This document shows, piece after piece, positions 1 through 9,178 of a DNA stretch of 64,000 nucleotides. The notes under the pieces are model-generated. The model was not told the DNA's origin. It saw only the letters and a list, made by a program, of their open reading frames with translations, and made no database searches. Positions within the stretch are counted from its first letter, which is position 1; the number at the start of each line of letters is the position of its first letter. Source of the stretch: Maniola hyperantus (lineage: Eukaryota; Arthropoda; Insecta; Lepidoptera; Nymphalidae); the NCBI RefSeq assembly GCF_902806685.2, contig NC_048563.1, positions 372,001-436,000 of the forward strand, in the 5' to 3' direction. The translations under genes and the position numbers were made by a program.

Positions 1-5
1 AATGG
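1..5 (+). CDS. Cdc25: End of an upstream Cdc25 exon (tentative)
   Basis: The first five bases are followed by a consensus splice donor, GTAAGT, at 6-11. The next Cdc25 exon starts in phase 0 at 595, so these bases would be the last bases of the preceding coding exon, most of which lies left of the window. Only the donor supports this. Confidence 0.35.
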
Positions 6-98
6 GTAAGTATCCTTTTTTTAATTTAACTAGGTCATCTAAATTTTAGAGTATTCACATCTTTTTCTTAATAATGTAATAAGAAAAGGATAGACATT

Positions 99-232
99 GG
101 GGCCGATTCTGTTGTACAAAATCTCTAAACTGAACTAAATTAACAGGTCTAAACATTATGAAGGGATAGCAATAGATTTAAACTTGCCATTTTAGTTTAG
201 TTTCGAGATTGTGTACAATGGAATCAGCAACA
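99..232. mobile_element. MITE family M1 in a Cdc25 intron
   Basis: Imperfect terminal inverted repeats of about 30 bp: GGCCGATTCTGTTGTACA at the left, and GTGTACAATGGAATCAGC at the right reads the same on the other strand. Other copies lie at 8749-8910 and 32749-32900. The flanks (28-98 and 235-410) resemble the longer related element at 3554-3826, so M1 may be nested here. The rest of this intron (445-594) is an old retroelement tail (ACTTGTGAAATTTTATTTAT). Confidence 0.6.
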
Positions 233-594
233 ATCTCAATTTAATTTAGAAGTGTCGAATCTCGTGACCTTAGGTGCCAGTCTTGAAGTGTTTCAATTTG
301 TAGAGTAGCACTTAAAGTTCGTTTTTTGTCCTTTTCTAGTTATATTTAAAAAAAAGATGCACAAACTTTAAATTGAGTTTAGAGAATTACATCAGAATCG
401 ACGCCAATGTCTAAAATGATAATTGATTATTAAATTGACTGTCCTTGTATCAAATCTTTGAAAAGAGCGACCGTCGAGTTTCTTGCTGGTATTTCTCTGT
501 AGGAAAGGCATTCCGAACCAGTGGTAGATGCATCCGACGATTCAAAAATACTTGTGAAATTTTATTTATATTTTTTAACCCTTATCTTTTACAG

Positions 595-2105
595 TTGGAT
601 TTCACAGACGCACTGCAATCAAAATCCTTCGAAACCGACGATGAGACAAAAAACATAGACATGTACGTGCCAGAAAAGGACGAAAACATTGACGCAGACT
701 TTGAAACTTTACATGATTTGGAGGAAGAATTTGGCTGTACCAGTTTTGATGAGTGTTCAAAGTATGAGATCATTTCTACGGACAGCCCCAATATCATTTC
801 CAGTGGACGATCAACGTCAAGGAAAATACATTCCACAAATTTCGAGTTTGGTGCTCCGTTACTAGAAAACGAAAAATCCACTAGTTTTAACAAACCTAAC
901 ATCAATGCTACTCGTATGTTAAACTTCGATGACGAAAACTTCGAGTTTACTTCACCGGCTGTCAAAAAACATAGCGTTTCTGTCAAGAAATCGTTGAAGT
1001 TTACAGAAAAACACAACATATCTGTCAAGAAAACGTTAAAGTTTACAGAGACACCGACTAAAACGGTTCTGAGACACGAACGTAGCGATTCTAGTATCGG
1101 ATCCATGTCCATGTCTCCTAAAACTGAGTCAACGAAATTAAGGATATATCCATCTGACTCCACATTGTCTATGGAAAGTGGATTTATATCCGAATTGGAG
1201 GATCAGTTCTTGGATTTCGAAGTATCGAATTCTCCAAAAATGGCTAACTTCAAGGAATTGCTGTCCGGACAAATTAAAGACAGTTTCACAGGCAACAAAC
1301 TATTAACTGATAAAATGAAGAATACTTTTGAAGAAAATCAACTGTTATGTGATAAAATTCAAGATGATTTCGAACAAAAGCAGTTAAAAGAGAATTCAGA
1401 TAAACTGTTTAACGTTTCTAGACAAATTATGCATGGTTTTGAAGAAAGTCCGTTATTTTCTGGAGAAGTGAAGCGTACTTTTGAAGAAAATCAATTACTT
1501 TCTGAAGAAGTGACGCATACTTTTGAAGAAAATCAACTATTATGTGATAAAATTCAAGGTGATTTTGAACAAAAGCAGTTAAGAGACAATTCAGATAAAC
1601 TGTTTAACGTTTCTAGACAAATTATGCATGGTTTTGAGGAAAGTCCGTTATTTTCTGAAAAAGCGAAGCGTACTTTTGGAGAAAATCAATTATCATCTAA
1701 AGAATTGACACATACTTTTGGAGAAAATCAGTTACTTTCTGAAGAAGTGACGCATACTTTTGGAGAAAATCAGTTATTTTCTGGAAAAGTGAAGAATTGT
1801 TTTGGAGACAATCAGTTATTTTCTGAAGTTAAGGATACCTTTAGAGAAATTCAGTTATTTTCTGAAGTTAAGAATACCTATGGAGAAAATCAGTTATTTT
1901 CTGAAGAAGTGAAGAATTCTTTTGAAGAAAATCAGTTATTTTCTGGAGAAACAAAACAGAGATTAGTAGAGAAACAGGTCAATGTACGGAGGCCATTGCA
2001 GAAGAGTTTGAGTTTCAATCCAGAAGGCTCCAGAGCTAGAATCTCGTTGTTCTCTATTAGAGAGAATGAAAATCAAGAGAAGAAGAATAATAAAAGAAAT
2101 GAAAG
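595..2105 (+). CDS. Cdc25: Cdc25 exon, N-terminal regulatory region
   Basis: The acceptor TTTTACAG ends at 594 and the donor is AAAG/GTAAT at 2106. The open frame upstream of 595 back to 445 is intron, made partly of a retroelement tail. The exon encodes about 503 residues with many Ser/Thr, a SMESGFISELEDQFLD segment and the tandem repeat block. The final split codon AG joins A at 2422 to give Arg. Confidence 0.88.
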
Positions 2106-5100
2106 GTAATATTTTATGTTTTTACTGTATTAATCTGTATACTAAGTGAGGCACATGACTGCTTGTGTACACTTAGCTTTCAAAAATCCCGTGGGAACTC
2201 TTTGATTTTCCGGGATAAAAAGTCGCCTATGTCACTCTCCAGACCCTTAGCTATACCCATGCAAAAAAATCACATCTATCCGCTGCCCCGATGCAACTTG
2301 ATTGAAGGACAAACCCGACAAACAAACAAACACACTTTCACATTAATTATGGATATTGATGGGTAGTGACACTAGTGAGGAACACACGAACGTTTATTTT
2401 TATAAGATCTATTTTTTCCAGAACTGATTTGGAGAATATTTCAAGTAAACGGAGAAGATCGAATTGCCAAAGTCCAGAAGTGGAGAAGCCAGTTAGACCA
2501 GTTCTCCAACGGGCGTTTTCTGAAAACCATGCGTCTATTATGTCGGCCATGACTAGATGTAAGTAAATGTAAAAAAAAACATGTATTGTCTATAATTTTA
2601 GGGTTCCGTATCTCAAAAAGGAGGGTGTGTTTGACCTATATGTATGTTCGTTGCTATGTCCGCTCGTAACTACTCAACGGCTCCATCGATTTTGACAAAT
2701 GATACGTCATTAGATTCATCTTGACAGCGTGAGTGTTACTGGGTACATAAAATTCTTAAAACAGCTGATTTTAAGGCCGAAAAATTGTTTTTTCACGACC
2801 CCCGAGTACCAAAATAATAGTTGCTTGCTTGGTTTACACTTTTGGTTGAAGGTACAGTGCGCCAAGGCTCTCTTGGCACTTGAATGACAGGGGGGCGCTG
2901 TTGTAGAATTTTCGCCACGCGCCAAAATAACCATGTCGCACTGTAAAAGAATTAAGTTTTACGAAATTTGGAAATTCTACTCCCTCACCTACCAATACGC
3001 ACATGGCCAGCGTGGTAGACTATGGCCAAAACCCTTCTCAGTCTGAGAGGAGACCCGCGCTCTGTAGTGAGCCGGCGATGGGTTGATCATGGTGATGATG
3101 ACTCCCTCACCAATTTTCAAAAAATCCACTCTAGCGAAGCCAGGGCGTTTCAGATATTTATAATGTTAAAACAACAATTTTTTCTTTCTTTCTAGTCGAA
3201 ACCGAGCCGGGTCTAATAGGTGACTTCACACTCCCGTTCGCGTTACCACTCACCAGCGGCGAGCACGCGGACCTTAGCTCCATATCCTGCGACACACTGG
3301 CCGGACTGTTGCGGGGAGATTTTGTGGACAGCATTAACGAATTCCAGGTAAAAACATTGGGGTTGTAGAAATTTATTTCTAAGAGATGCTAGATGGCGTC
3401 ACCACTCACTAGTACATTCGATCGCGTATTCGTCACAGTGGTACGTACGGTAACGAAATTTAGTTCCGAAAAGTGATACTAGGTGACGTCACCAGTACAT
3501 TGGATCGCGTGTTCGTGATAACACACAGGGCACGGATCTCTTTTACAGACATTGGTACTTATTCTGAGCACAACCTAATTTTAGAGTATTCGCATCTTCT
3601 TACTAATGTAATATGAAAAGGACAGACGCAGTTTTAAAATTTAATTTTTATATGGTAAAACCTGTGATTTTAGCGCACAGTCGTTTAAATTTGTAGCGTG
3701 CACTAAAATTTAGTCTTTAAATGTAAAGTTCATGTTCTGTCCCTTTTTAGCATTGGTAAAAAGAAAAGAATGCAGATACTCTAAATTTAGTTCAGAGAAA
3801 GACGACGGAATCGGTGCCATTGTACGCTCCAACAAATTACGTACCATTATCACAATAAATGTCTTTAGGCATCCCCCTACGAGGTACAAATCCTTTTAAA
3901 CAGAAAATCGCTGATAAGTTACACCAAATAAGTTTCTTTAGAAGACGTGTCTTGAACATTATCATTGTTGTTATAAGTCTCGCAAATTGCTATTGCGCTG
4001 GAACCGCACTTTAACATCATTTTGATGTCAGCCGAAATCAAATATACCATCAGCTCGAAACTTCAGTCTAGGGCAGACGTCACTGGCGGCCACGCGCATT
4101 AGCAATTTGCGGGACATATATATCTGAACATTTTTTATTTTAATCATTTGTGTTTCAGGTGATAGACTGCCGGTATCCTTACGAGTTTGAAGGCGGCCAC
4201 ATCGCTGGCGCGGTCAACCTCTACACTCCTGAACTGGTGCTGTCGCTGGTGGAGCAGCCGCGCTGCGGGGGCCCGGGCCGCAGCATACTGGTGTTCCACT
4301 GCGAGTTCTCACGAGAGAGGGGGCCCAAGCTGTAAGTACTTTTTTTTTAAATAGAGATAGCGAGCAAAAGAGCAGGCGGGTCACCTGATGTCAAGTGATT
4401 ACCGTCGCCCATGAACATTTGCAGCACCAGAGGAACCGCCGATGCGTTGCCGGCCTTTTAGGAGTCCGCCCCTTGAATAACCCCATATTGTAATCTAAAG
4501 GGAACACCGCCGAAGGAAGTTGATTCCACAGTTTGCATGTGCGTGGAAAAAAGGATCTGGCACAACGGGTGGTCGAAGTGCTCCAGAAACACAAGTGATG
4601 AGGGTGAAATTGGTTGCGGTGGCGTGCGGTGCGGTTGTAGAAAAAGGAGGGTGGGATGAGATCTGTCTGTCGCTAGCCTTTCACAGCCCATCCGTTCAAC
4701 TGATTTTGACGAAATTTGGTACAGATACAGCTTGCATCCCGCATGCATGGAAGGACATTATCCCGGAAAATCAAAGGGTTCCCACGGGATTTTTCAAAAC
4801 CTAAATCCACGCGGAAGAAGTCGCGGGCATCATCGGCCCAATTATAGTATACTATACTATAATTGGGCCAGTATGACCCTGCTAACGGAGTCACGTCGAT
4901 CCGTTGCGACGTGATTGAAGGACAAACTAACAAACAAACATTTTCGCATATATGGGTAGTGATAATGTCTATGTGATGTATGTAGTTTAAAAATGCCTTT
5001 TTGCCCTCAGCTCCCGCTTTCTCCGCTCGAAGGACCGACTGAAGAACAAGGAGAACTACCCCTCCCTCCACTACCCCGAGGTATACCTCCTGCACGAAGG

Positions 5101-5254
5101 CTACCGCGCTTTCTACCAGCGCTACCCTGAACTATGCTCCCCATTGGGGTATACCGCTATGTTGGACCCTGACCACCGCGTGGCTCTCAAAAAGCACCGC
5201 TCCTTTAGCCAGACCTCTACCTCTAGTAATAGACGAAACCGGTTCCTGCTCTAA
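595..5254 (+). CDS. Cdc25: Cdc25-family M-phase inducer phosphatase, five 3' exons
   Basis: Cdc25 is a dual-specificity phosphatase that activates Cdk1/cyclin by removing inhibitory Thr/Tyr phosphates. Exons 595-2105, 2422-2558, 3196-3347, 4159-4331 and 5011-5254 join with matching phases (2, 1, 0, 2) at GT-AG sites and give 738 residues plus TAA. Seen: a Ser/Thr/Lys-rich N-terminal region; an array of 14-residue repeats (about residues 220-461 of this partial protein); the segment LIGDF-LPF-LPLTSGEH-DL-SIS (from residue 556), which in the family leads into the rhodanese-like domain; VIDCRYPYEFEGGHI; and the catalytic loop HCEFSRERGPK with Cys about residue 648 and Arg five residues later. 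The C-terminal tail ends KKHRSFSQTSTSSNRRNRFLL. All catalytic residues of the Cx5R motif are present, so the enzyme looks intact. The 5' end of the gene is outside the window. Drosophila has two paralogues (string, twine) and I cannot say which this matches. The introns are full of MITE, SINE and LINE debris. Confidence 0.93.
1252..1977 (+). repeat. In-frame 42-bp (14-residue) tandem repeat array inside Cdc25
   Basis: About sixteen units of the form NQLLSEEVTHTFGE, with variants NQLFSGKVKNCFGD and NQLLCDKIQGDFEQ. Two longer units carry KLFNVSRQIMHGFEE. A block starting NQLLCDKIQ is repeated 192 bp apart (near 1333 and 1525), so there is a second duplication level above the 14-residue unit. 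Two units near 1825-1890 are 13 residues long. The reading frame is kept throughout, so the array is translated. Confidence 0.9.
2178..2375 (+). repeat. R1 repeat copy in a Cdc25 intron
   Basis: R1 is a dispersed family of about 220 bp. Complete copies read from CCCGCGACTTCGTCCGCG, through TTTGATTTTCCGGGATAAAA, to GATTGAAGGACAAACCAACA and CGCATTTATAATATGGGTAG. This copy lacks the first 30 bp or so. Other copies are listed separately. Its class (SINE-like or Helitron-like) is not clear from the sequence. Confidence 0.7.
2422..2558 (+). CDS. Cdc25: Cdc25 exon
   Basis: The acceptor TTTTTTCCAG ends at 2421 and the donor is GTAAGT at 2559. It reads TDLENISSKRRRSNCQSPEV through RAFSENHASIMSAMTR. 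The SENHASIMSA stretch matches the conserved SSENEATIKSA-like region upstream of the Cdc25 catalytic domain. A basic KRRR cluster could be a nuclear localisation signal. Confidence 0.88.
2855..2943. mobile_element. Tc1/mariner-like MITE with TA duplication
   Basis: It begins CAGTGCG, ends CGCACTG and is flanked by TA on both sides. It belongs to the family that hosts the LTR element at 10.8-17.1 kb. A related copy is at 43061-43227. It contains GACAGGGGGGCGCTG and CGCCACGCGCCAA, shared by all copies. Confidence 0.65.
2989..3105 (+). repeat. SINE-B, 3' part
   Basis: SINE-B is tRNA-derived. A full copy is at 29588-29893, with an A box in GATAGCCTAGTGGTTAGG and a B box in GGTTCGATCCC. This copy keeps only the end, from CCAATACGCACATGGCCAGC to GATGGGTTGATCATGGTGATGATGA. 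Confidence 0.7.
3196..3347 (+). CDS. Cdc25: Cdc25 exon, start of catalytic domain
   Basis: A pyrimidine-rich acceptor (TTTCTTTCTTTCTAG) ends at 3195 and the donor is CAG/GTAAAA at 3348. It encodes ETEPGLIGDFTLPFALPLTS, then the SIS-DTLAGLLRGDF segment, typical of the lead-in to the rhodanese-like fold of Cdc25. Confidence 0.92.
3554..3826. mobile_element. Long M1-related inverted-repeat element in a Cdc25 intron
   Basis: The ends form imperfect inverted repeats of about 45 bp (ACCTAATTTTAGAGTATTCG at the left against GCAGATACTCTAAATTTAGT at the right). The same ends are seen around 28-98 and 340-412. Just upstream (3385-3434 and 3476-3523) is a degenerate direct repeat around GTACATTCGATCGCGT, about 90 bp apart. 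Confidence 0.5.
3971..4122. mobile_element. MITE family M2 carrying TGACGTCA-like motifs, in a Cdc25 intron
   Basis: Inverted ends are ATAAGTCTCGCAAATTGC and GCAATTTGCGGGACATAT. Other copies: 8514-8679, 22189-22351, 59382-59548 and a half copy at 30143-30215. Copies contain GTGACGTCAGC and AAAATGACGTCATTT, including the perfect palindrome TGACGTCA. This copy has the diverged forms CAGACGTCAC and TTTTGATGTCAGC. Confidence 0.75.
4159..4331 (+). CDS. Cdc25: Cdc25 exon with the catalytic Cys loop
   Basis: The acceptor TGTGTTTCAG ends at 4158 and the donor is CT/GTAAGT at 4332. It encodes VIDCRYPYEFEGGHIAGAVN and the signature HCEFSRER, with the nucleophile codon TGC at 4300-4302. It is GC-rich compared with the flanking introns, as expected for conserved coding sequence. 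Confidence 0.95.
4350..4720 (-). pseudogene. LINE reverse-transcriptase 3' end in Cdc25 intron 4
   Basis: On the minus strand a short frame (4594-4391) reads ARSFFPRTCKLWNQLPSAVF, then PLDYNMGLFKGR, the typical C-terminus of lepidopteran LINE reverse transcriptases. It is followed by a 3' UTR in which TAATCACTTGACATCAGGTG is recognisable. It is 5'-truncated, contains frameshifts, and is not part of Cdc25. Confidence 0.7.
4672..4966 (-). repeat. R1 copy split by a perfect palindrome
   Basis: R1 in minus orientation runs 4672-4833. A 35-bp palindrome (4835-4869) and a short unrelated piece follow, then a second R1 end at 4888-4966 (GATTGAAGGACAAACTAACA). It lies in the last Cdc25 intron. Confidence 0.6.
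4835..4869. repeat. Perfect 35-bp inverted repeat
   Basis: Two 17-bp arms starting GGCCCAATTATAGTATA are exact reverse complements around a single central C. It could form a cruciform in DNA or a stable hairpin in the Cdc25 pre-mRNA. Confidence 0.9.
5011..5254 (+). CDS. Cdc25: Cdc25 last exon
   Basis: The acceptor TTTGCCCTCAG ends at 5010 and TAA is at 5252-5254. It encodes SRFLRSKDRLKNKENYPSLH, then YPEVYLLHEGYRAFYQ, which matches the end of the Cdc25 catalytic domain. The tail LKKHRSFSQTS resembles the basic Ser-containing 14-3-3/Chk1-type sites in Cdc25 tails; this is an inference. Confidence 0.93.
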
Positions 5255-5276
5255 CCCCCCTCCATTTGTGCAATGT

Positions 5277-5500
5277 CTACTTGGTCTACTTAAAAAAATG
5301 GCGTGGTCTACTCAAAAATAGCGTGGTCTACTTAAAAGCGCTGCGGTCTACTCAAATAAAGGCGCGGTCTACTCAAAAAATGACACGGTCTACTCCAAGA
5401 TGTCATGGTATACTCAAAAATACCATGTTGTACTCAGAACTGACAAGGTCTACTCGTGAATACCTCGGTCTACTCTATGTTGCGGTCTATTCAGCTTAGC
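5277..5500 (+). repeat. ~20-bp tandem array in the Cdc25 3' UTR
   Basis: About eleven copies of GGTCTACTCAAAAA plus a variable five to six bases. GGTCTAC-type starts fall at 5283, 5305, 5325, 5345, 5366, 5387, 5407, 5427, 5447, 5467 and 5484, a period of 20-22 bp. Degenerate copies continue to about 5790, where one copy (AGAGTAGACCG near 5760) is inverted. It begins some 25 bp after the stop codon. Confidence 0.85.
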
Positions 5501-5869
5501 ATAGCTTGTCTTTTCAAAATATTTCAGTGTAGCGTTCTTTTAAAAAAACTACAATCTTTCTAAAATACCTCTTTACCGCCTTCATATCTGGACTACTAAA
5601 AATTTCTGGTCTTCTAAAAAACTGGATTATTTCTGGAAAAGTTTGGATTACATTTACCTGTAAAATACCCCGGTCTACCTCATAAAGGCTTAAAAGACTA
5701 CTCCTAAAAACCGTCTACTAAAAGCTATGGACTAATCCTAATTTTTGTCTACTAAAAAAAGAGTAGACCGTTAAAAGTATACTTATTATTAAAGTAGACC
5801 AAAAATTATTTTGTATGCTTTTAAATTTTTTAAATGTTTTGACATGACATAAGTTTTTAAAATATTTGG

Positions 5870-5875
5870 AATAAA
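5870..5875 (+). promoter_or_regulatory. Candidate Cdc25 polyadenylation signal
   Basis: AATAAA occurs about 615 bp after the stop codon. Further AATAAA motifs at 5960-5965 and 6127-6132 are alternatives. The region is AT-rich, so single hexamers are weak evidence. Confidence 0.4.
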
Positions 5876-6133
5876 TTAAGTAGGTACTCATACTTATTAA
5901 TTTTATAAAAAATAATGAAAAAATATTCTAGTTTTTTAAGAAAATTGTATATAGTAAACAATAAAAATATGCCATATTATTATTAAAATTAAGTACAAAA
6001 TAGTTTTTAGACAAACACCCCACCTCTGTAGTTTTTATTATTTAGTTTTTAGTTTGAAAATAACTAAAATATCACAAGAAATACCTATTATAATATTCTC
6101 GTACATTTTCGCGATACTTTAATTGAAATAAAG

Positions 6134-6475
6134 ATGCGAACACATTACTGTGTTGTGTCGTGTTGTAACGCGACACAAGGTGATCGGAGCTATAATGCTG
6201 TCGTCCTTTTGATAAAAAGTAGTTTTTGAATTATCTCCAAAAACATAGAATTTTAAAAATACTGGTGTTTCAAATTATTTTTCTGTGTAGCATTACTTTT
6301 TAGAAATACGTGTCAGTTTTTGAAAATTTACGTTTTTTGGAGATAACTCAAAACTTACATATTGGAAAAGTTAGCTTGTTTATAGAAGAAGGACGGCAAT
6401 AGACGCATTCTGATTGGTCGATCGCTGCATCAGAAGGCATTACGACACTCCACAACACAATAGTGAATCTGCAAC
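6134..6475. mobile_element. MITE family M3
   Basis: The left end ACACATTACTGTGTTGTGTC and the right end GACACTCCACAACACAATAG form imperfect inverted repeats. GATTGGTCGATCGCTG is a shared internal motif. Other copies: 7145-7835 (interrupted), 9669-9770 (left half) and 17340-17540. It lies just past the Cdc25 3' UTR. Confidence 0.6.
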
Positions 6476-7144
6476 TTAATTCGTAATGTGACGTCATATT
6501 ATCACATTAAAGCACCCCTACTACCAAGCTTTGAATGTAATTAATGTTTAACTTTAAATTGCGATTCTTCCAATTAACTGACATCTTTTTCGATATACTA
6601 GTAATGAAACCTGCGATCTATCGCTGCAACTTTTTAGCCATAGTAAGAGAGTATCAGCCAATCACAAGTAATTGCGATCGTCACATTGTAGCTTTCAAAC
6701 CTTGGTGCTTGGCCAATAGACTTAAATAAGAGTTTGCTTATCTGGATAATGTTGATATATTTCGAGTATCAAACAAAAATGGACTTAATTCGTTTTGCGT
6801 TAAGGTTCGTTTTCGTCCTCTCATCGACGTGTACCTCTCAAGTGTGTAAAATTAAAGCTGTAGCTGAATAAATGACTGACAAAGTGCCTTAAGTCCATTT
6901 TACTGTGACCTTAAAGCATTTCGATATTCAACATCTATCGACGTTTTTCGGAATGTATAAACTCGTGCTAAGTGCCCTAGACTGAAACTTTTCTATTGTA
7001 CATGCGAAAAAATATATATTTAAGTTTTAAAAACTAGGTCTTTTAAGCTTTAAAATACAAAAACTGTGTGCCGTTTAAGACCCAAGAATAAATTAGGTTT
7101 ATTAATTAAATGTAAATAGATAGAAAATATTATATTGATACTAG
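6476..7144. other. AT-rich stretch without recognised features
   Basis: I see no long open frame, no RNA gene and no clear repeat here. Short frames such as 6544-6729 lack any family likeness. Confidence 0.5.
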
Positions 7145-7835
7145 TGCATACACATAACTGTGTTGTGTTGTGTTTTTGACGCAACAAAAGGCTATTAGAA
7201 TCTGTCATTTAACAAATTACAATATTGCTACGAACATCTTGAGCATTCTAGCGAATGCTCGTCTATTCTTCATGAAGATGTCAGACTTGACGGTCGCGTG
7301 TGCTCGCTAGAATGCTCGCCAGAACGCTCGATAGAATGCTCGCTAAAATGTTCTCGTATTTTTCTGTGAAATAACATTCGCACGAATGCTCATTACAAGT
7401 GAATGCTCAAGTTTATCAGCACCTTTAAGATAACCACACCCCGCAAACCACTTTGCATGCAGGTCCCACGGGTCATCAGTGTCAACCAACATAACTTGAA
7501 TCCCACTCCCATACAACGCCCATTCGAGAGCTCATGTTACACCGGTTATGGGGTGGTCTGAAACCGACAATAAATAGCTACTTGAGGCAAATGGTTATTG
7601 GTATTAGGTTGTGTATAGGTAGTATAACAACAACGCTAAGTTTTTGCTAGCGTTCATTTTTGGTACCTTGTGTCACAGTGTTACACACGGGGGTGTGACT
7701 CAACGGGAATAACCCCTGGTTACACCCTGTATTACATAATAAAGTTGTGAGTGAAATTAGCTAGAGGTTTATTCTATTGGTCGATAGTCGCGTCTGATTG
7801 CGTTACAACACTCCACAACACAGCCATGTGTGTGC
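7145..7835. mobile_element. M3 copy with internal insertions
   Basis: The ends GCATACACATAACTGTGTTG and AACACAGCCATGTGTGTGC pair as inverted repeats and match M3. Between them are a 12-bp tandem run (7301-7348) and another element (about 7430-7745) ending TACACCCTGTATTACA, a piece of which recurs at 20450-20515. Confidence 0.5.
7301..7348 (+). repeat. 12-bp tandem repeat, four units
   Basis: Four consecutive 12-mers: TGCTCGCTAGAA, TGCTCGCCAGAA, CGCTCGATAGAA, TGCTCGCTAAAA. Inverted copies of the same word (ATTCTAGCGAATGCTCG) lie just upstream at about 7246-7262, and GAATGCTC recurs near 7385-7410. Confidence 0.75.
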
Positions 7836-8083
7836 AGCTTAATTTTGACGCCATATTATTTTTTTAAAAAACTGACTTTTAACTTTTTAACGCGATATGT
7901 CAATAGTATGGCAAAAGTAATGTACCGGATTATTTAATTAAAATCTCATTAAAAAGATTTACTTAAAAACTGTTTTGGACTCTATAATAATCTGTCACGA
8001 AGATCAAACCAAATGCAAAACATATGATAATTTTTTACATATTTGACAGTATAACGCCAAATTCAACGAGATGTTGGAGATAT

Positions 8084-8150
8084 TTAAAAAACCGGTCAAG
8101 TGCGAGTCGGACTCGCACACGAAGGGTTCCGTACCATCGTACAAGATTAT
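8084..8150 (+). repeat. R2 repeat, left-end fragment
   Basis: R2 is a family of about 430 bp reading from GGCCAAGTGCGAGTCAGACT to TTTTGAGGTACGGAACCCT. Only the first 65 bp or so are present here (GTCAAGTGCGAGTCGGACTC). The sequence beyond it to about 8500 has no recognised feature. Confidence 0.6.
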
Positions 8151-8513
8151 GTATTTTTTTACATGGCGGCCATTTGAAATGCCACTCTGTAGCTATTACG
8201 GTTCTTGAGATACAGCCTATTGACAGATAGACGGATGGACAGGGTATGGAATCCATTAAAATGATACTATTATGAATATGAGAACTGATGTGCCCAGGTC
8301 GCTCTGCTAGTATGCGTTGCGCCTAAACAGCTTAGAGGTTATAAGCTAATACACAAACAAACCATTCATTAATATATTCCTCTAAAAATTACAAAATTTT
8401 GGCAATATAAGAATACGCTTTCAACTATAATTTAATTAAGAAATTATGTCATAAGTAGAATAATGTTATGTTATAAGGGAAAAAAGATTTATTTTTTATT
8501 TAATTAAAATAGG

Positions 8514-8679
8514 TGTAAGTCCCGCAATTTGCTAATGCGCGTGGCCGCCATTTTAGTGACGTCAGCACTAGTGATGGTATATTTTTACTTAAATATACAT
8601 CAAATTACTTCAAAATGACGTCATTTCGATGTTAATGAGACATGGTTCCACCGCAATAACAATTTGCGGGACTTATACA
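8514..8679. mobile_element. M2 MITE copy
   Basis: Inverted ends GTAAGTCCCGCAATTTGC and CAATTTGCGGGACTTATAC. It contains TGACGTCAGC and AATGACGTCATTTCG, with the palindrome TGACGTCA. Confidence 0.75.
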
Positions 8680-8748
8680 ACTAAAATTATGTCGTACCCA
8701 TGAATCTATATATATATTTAAGAATATTAGCCATGTTAAATGACTAAT

Positions 8749-8910
8749 GGGGCTGATTCTCTAGTACACAATCTCTAAACTAAACTAAATTAACAGGTCT
8801 AAATATAGTGCTTTCCTTTTCCGCAAGCAACATTATGAAAGGGATAGCAATAGATTTAGACGTGATATTTTAGTTTAGTTTAGAGATTGTGTACAAAGGA
8901 ATTAGCCACA
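8749..8910. mobile_element. M1 MITE copy
   Basis: Ends GGCTGATTCTCTAGTACACA and TGTGTACAAAGGAATTAGCC. The centre is an AAACTAAACTAAA / TTTAGTTTAGTTTAG inverted pair. It abuts the SINE-C copy on its right. Confidence 0.7.
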
Positions 8911-9046
8911 ATATTCCCCTTTCCTCTCCAATTAAGCGTCATGCTTGTGCTAGGAGTAGGTACGACAATAGTGCAACGGGCGGGGTTTGAACCGTCGACC
9001 TTTCGGTTTTCAGTCCACTCCTATACCGGTTGAGCTATTGAGGCTC
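8908..9046 (-). repeat. SINE-C copy
   Basis: SINE-C is tRNA-derived. In sense it reads CCTCAATAGCTCAACCGG (A-box region), then GGTTCAAACCCCGCCCG (B box) and ends GGCTAATATTCTTTTTT. This copy is nearly full length and inverted. Others: 25527-25690, 31845-32001, 41772-41925, 51797-51980, 62475-62637 and 62655-62782. Confidence 0.8.
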
Positions 9047-9178
9047 TAATATGCCTATCGATAGAACATTCCTAATACGTACTTGAAGCAAATACTTCGA
9101 CTGCCTAGTGAGAGCGAGAGGTCGGACACCGAGTCCGGTGTCTCGCTCTAATTTGTAAGGCGAAGTGGGATAGCGATA

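Noticed and set aside
445..594. N-terminal extension of the Cdc25 exon from an ATG at 445
   Set aside because: A splice acceptor ends at 594, and the upstream peptide (ending LFIFFNPYLLQ) is translated intron and retroelement tail.
582..1163. 193-codon minus-strand ORF opposite Cdc25
   Set aside because: It is antisense to a confirmed coding exon, has Ser/Phe-rich composition expected from the reverse of Lys/Glu/Ser codons, and shows no family likeness.
5266..5499. 77-codon ORF after Cdc25
   Set aside because: It is the translation of the 20-bp tandem array in the 3' UTR.
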